Assembly (NCBI GenBank): GCA_026122915.1
Contig: JAGIXO010000085.1
Location: forward strand, 1 to 7,456
DNA length: 7,456 bases
Origin: Candidatus Electronema nielsenii
GTDB lineage: Bacteria > Desulfobacterota > Desulfobulbia > Desulfobulbales > Desulfobulbaceae
Direction: 5' to 3'
The notes under the pieces are model-generated. The model was not told where the DNA came from. It did not search any database and saw only the letters and a program-made list of their open reading frames with translations. Positions 5,888 through 7,456 of the stretch are shown here, in pieces. Made by a program: the position numbers and the translations under genes. The first letter of the stretch is position 1; every line of letters starts with the position of its first letter.

Positions 5888-6841
5888 ATGCTTGGCAAAA
5901 CTATTAAAATATTCCTTGTAGATGGTTCCCCATCAGGAATAAGAATAGCTGAACTTGGATTATCTACAATAAAAGCGATGGTTATCCCAAGGGCATCTTT
6001 GATGAACGCTTCTGAAAGGACAGAGCCTAATAAAACGGGAGTTTATATTTTAATCGGATCTGATTCAGACAATATAGGTGTAAAAAAAATATATATTGGA
6101 GAAGGAGATGCTATTCTTGATAGATTAAAAGCTCATGACAAAGATGAAACAAAAGATTTTTGGGAAGAAGTTGTACTGTTTGTTTCCAAGGATGATAACC
6201 TTACAAAATCACACGCAAGATATCTTGAATCAAGGCTAATATCTCTTGCAAGAGATGCAAAAAGAGTAACTATAGTAAATAGCACTTCTCCTCCAGAAGC
6301 TGGTAAAATTCCAGAGGCTGATGCAGCTGAGATGGAACAATTTATTTTTCAAGCTCGACTATTGCTCGGAACATTAGGGTATGATCTGTTTAATTCATCA
6401 ACTATTAATGGTTCAGATTCTATAAATCTGAACAAAAACAATCAACCGCTACAGAATGGGTGTCAAGAATTCTCTTATTCTGGAGATGGATTTGATGCAA
6501 AATGTTTGATTGATACCAATTCTGGAAAATTTATTGTTCGAGAAAAATCAATAGCAAGAGAAAATGAAACTCGAACTCTTCCACAAGCAACTAAAATGCT
6601 TCGCAAGCAATTAACGGAAAACGGTGTGATGAAACGTACTGGTGATGGAAAATCATATATTTTCTCGCAGGATTATGTCTTTAATTCCATAAGTTCGGCA
6701 GCACAAGTTATTTCTGGTAGTAGCGTTAACGGCAGAGCTGCTTGGAAATTAGATGGAAAAACTTATGCTGATTGGCAGGAGTCAAAGTTGGAGCTAAAAA
6801 GCACACCAATAGACAATCATCAAGTTGATGTGTCTTCTTGA
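5888..6841 (+). CDS. GIY-YIG nuclease-fold protein with C-terminal DUF4357-like region
   Basis: The 317-aa protein carries a GIY-YIG domain at about residues 49-120. It has TGVYILIG (Gly51, Tyr53), KKIYIGEGD (Tyr69-Ile-Gly71), then DRLKAHD (Arg79, His83), FWEEVVLFVSKDDNLT, and HARYLESRL with Glu114 at the place of the metal-binding Glu. This version, with GEGD and SKDDNLTKSHARYLE, belongs to the subgroup usually paired with DUF4357. The C-terminus (about 265-300, SSAAQVISGSSVNGRAAWKLDGKTYADW) matches that small domain. GIY-YIG enzymes cut DNA or RNA by a single metal-ion mechanism; members of this subgroup have no settled function that I can name. The middle (about 170-260) is not assigned. 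The gene is clearly AT-richer than both neighbours, with many AAA, ATA and TTA codons, suggesting acquisition by transfer. It has its own ribosome site and a 96-nt gap upstream, so it is probably a separate unit. Confidence 0.88.
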   Translation: MLGKTIKIFLVDGSPSGIRIAELGLSTIKAMVIPRASLMNASERTEPNKTGVYILIGSDSDNIGVKKIYIGEGDAILDRLKAHDKDETKDFWEEVVLFVSKDDNLTKSHARYLESRLISLARDAKRVTIVNSTSPPEAGKIPEADAAEMEQFIFQARLLLGTLGYDLFNSSTINGSDSINLNKNNQPLQNGCQEFSYSGDGFDAKCLIDTNSGKFIVREKSIARENETRTLPQATKMLRKQLTENGVMKRTGDGKSYIFSQDYVFNSISSAAQVISGSSVNGRAAWKLDGKTYADWQESKLELKSTPIDNHQVDVSS

Positions 6842-6915
6842 TAGTTATATATAGGCAAAGCAACTGCTGATTATTATCATAGAACATCTCTGTTAGCTTC
6901 GAGATTTGACGAATT

Positions 6916-7456
6916 ATGAAATATTTAAATACGTTTATTCCCTCCGGCCTGCCGGTCCTCATCGGCTCCCTGCCCCTGAGCAGCCACCGCGAGGCTCTGG
7001 AGCTGATCTTCGCCGCCACGCCGGAGATTCCCCTCTGGCCGCAGCTGCCCGGCAATCCCTTGGAGCAGATGATGCCGCAGTTCGCTGAGGGCATTCCCTG
7101 CATCCGCGAGGAGAACCTGACCTCGCCGGATGGCCGCATCCTCTTTGACACCAGCGGCCCGGACTTCGAGGCGCAGCAGTTAGCCTTTTACGAGGACTAC
7201 ATGGCCGTGCAGGAGCAGCCGGACACGCTGGCTGCCTCGCGCTTCCGGGTCAGCCGCGAGCGGGCCGAGGGCCTGTATCAGTTCGTCGAGCATCTGCAAA
7301 CTGACCCAGCCGCATACCGCCCTGCCGCCGTGAAAGGCCAAGTCACCGGCCCCTTCACCATGCTTACCGGCATCAAGGACGGCCTTGGCCGGGCCGGGTA
7401 TTACAACGAGACAGTGCGGGAGATGGTGGTCAAGGGCATCGCCATGAAGGCGGCCT
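6916..7456 (+). CDS. UroD/MetE-like TIM-barrel protein (3' end outside window)
   Basis: The frame is open from ATG 6916 to the window end, 180 codons visible. An in-frame TGA at 6907-6909 just upstream fixes this ATG as the first possible start; the ribosome site is weak. Motifs PVLIGSLPL (13-21), EIPLWPQLPG (37-46), MMPQFAEGIPCI (52-63) and AVKGQVTGPFTM (138-149) are those of the uroporphyrinogen decarboxylase / cobalamin-independent methionine synthase-like superfamily, in the version common in anaerobic bacteria and archaea and usually about 340 residues long. Such proteins are thought to handle methyl transfer or tetrapyrrole/corrinoid chemistry, but the substrate of this subgroup is not settled. 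Zinc or catalytic residues expected in the C-terminal half are not in the window. Codons are strongly GC-rich after the first eight, in sharp contrast to the preceding gene. Confidence 0.85.
   Translation, partial: MKYLNTFIPSGLPVLIGSLPLSSHREALELIFAATPEIPLWPQLPGNPLEQMMPQFAEGIPCIREENLTSPDGRILFDTSGPDFEAQQLAFYEDYMAVQEQPDTLAASRFRVSRERAEGLYQFVEHLQTDPAAYRPAAVKGQVTGPFTMLTGIKDGLGRAGYYNETVREMVVKGIAMKAA

Noticed and set aside
6906..6935. TTGAC at 6906 as a -35 box for the last gene
   Set aside because: Any -10 at proper spacing would fall inside the coding sequence beyond the ATG at 6916.
1..7456. tRNA, rRNA, CRISPR array, insertion sequence or riboswitch
   Set aside because: I saw no cloverleaf, regular short repeat-spacer pattern, terminal inverted repeats or transposase motifs; this was by eye and would not exclude weak elements.

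Overview
The window looks like a piece of a Gram-negative chromosome. It has an OmpA-type peptidoglycan-binding domain, a predicted lipoprotein and an RlmD-type Fe-S methyltransferase. The last gene resembles the UroD/MetE-like proteins common in anaerobes. This fits a Desulfobacterota-like (sulfate-reducer-type) bacterium, but that placement is an inference from protein resemblance only. All supported genes lie on the + strand.

Layout. (1) Positions 1-2678: the 3' part (891 codons visible) of a very long Ala/Gln/Glu/Lys-rich coiled-coil protein ending in a thrombospondin type 3 calcium-binding motif and an OmpA domain, closed by a clear intrinsic terminator at 2694-2727. (2) Positions 2808-5224: a tightly packed cluster. 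A 236-aa protein with a possible papain/NlpC-like Cys-His arrangement is followed after 1 nt by a 132-aa predicted lipoprotein. That gene overlaps by 4 nt (GTGA) an RlmD/RumA-type 23S rRNA uracil-C5 methyltransferase gene. (3) Positions 5237-5791: a Trp-rich 184-aa orphan. (4) Positions 5888-6841: an AT-rich gene for a GIY-YIG nuclease-fold protein with a C-terminal DUF4357-like region, which looks horizontally acquired. (5) From 6916 to the end: the first 180 codons of a GC-rich UroD/MetE-like TIM-barrel gene that runs out of the window.

Main points of interest. The methyltransferase gene is split by a one-base frame discontinuity near 4331. Both halves keep every expected motif (four Fe-S cysteines, SAM motif I, DPP motif, catalytic Cys and Glu), and rejoining them gives 436 aa, the size of the E. 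coli enzyme. A phased A AAA AAA heptamer sits 24 nt downstream of the break, in the phase that would allow a -1 shift, so mutation, sequencing error and recoding must be told apart. The Cys-His protein plus lipoprotein pair has the form of an amidase effector with a periplasmic immunity protein, but this is a hypothesis. The AT-rich GIY-YIG gene sits between GC-richer genes with a small hairpin and a direct repeat on its left. I see no tRNA, rRNA, CRISPR array or insertion sequence.
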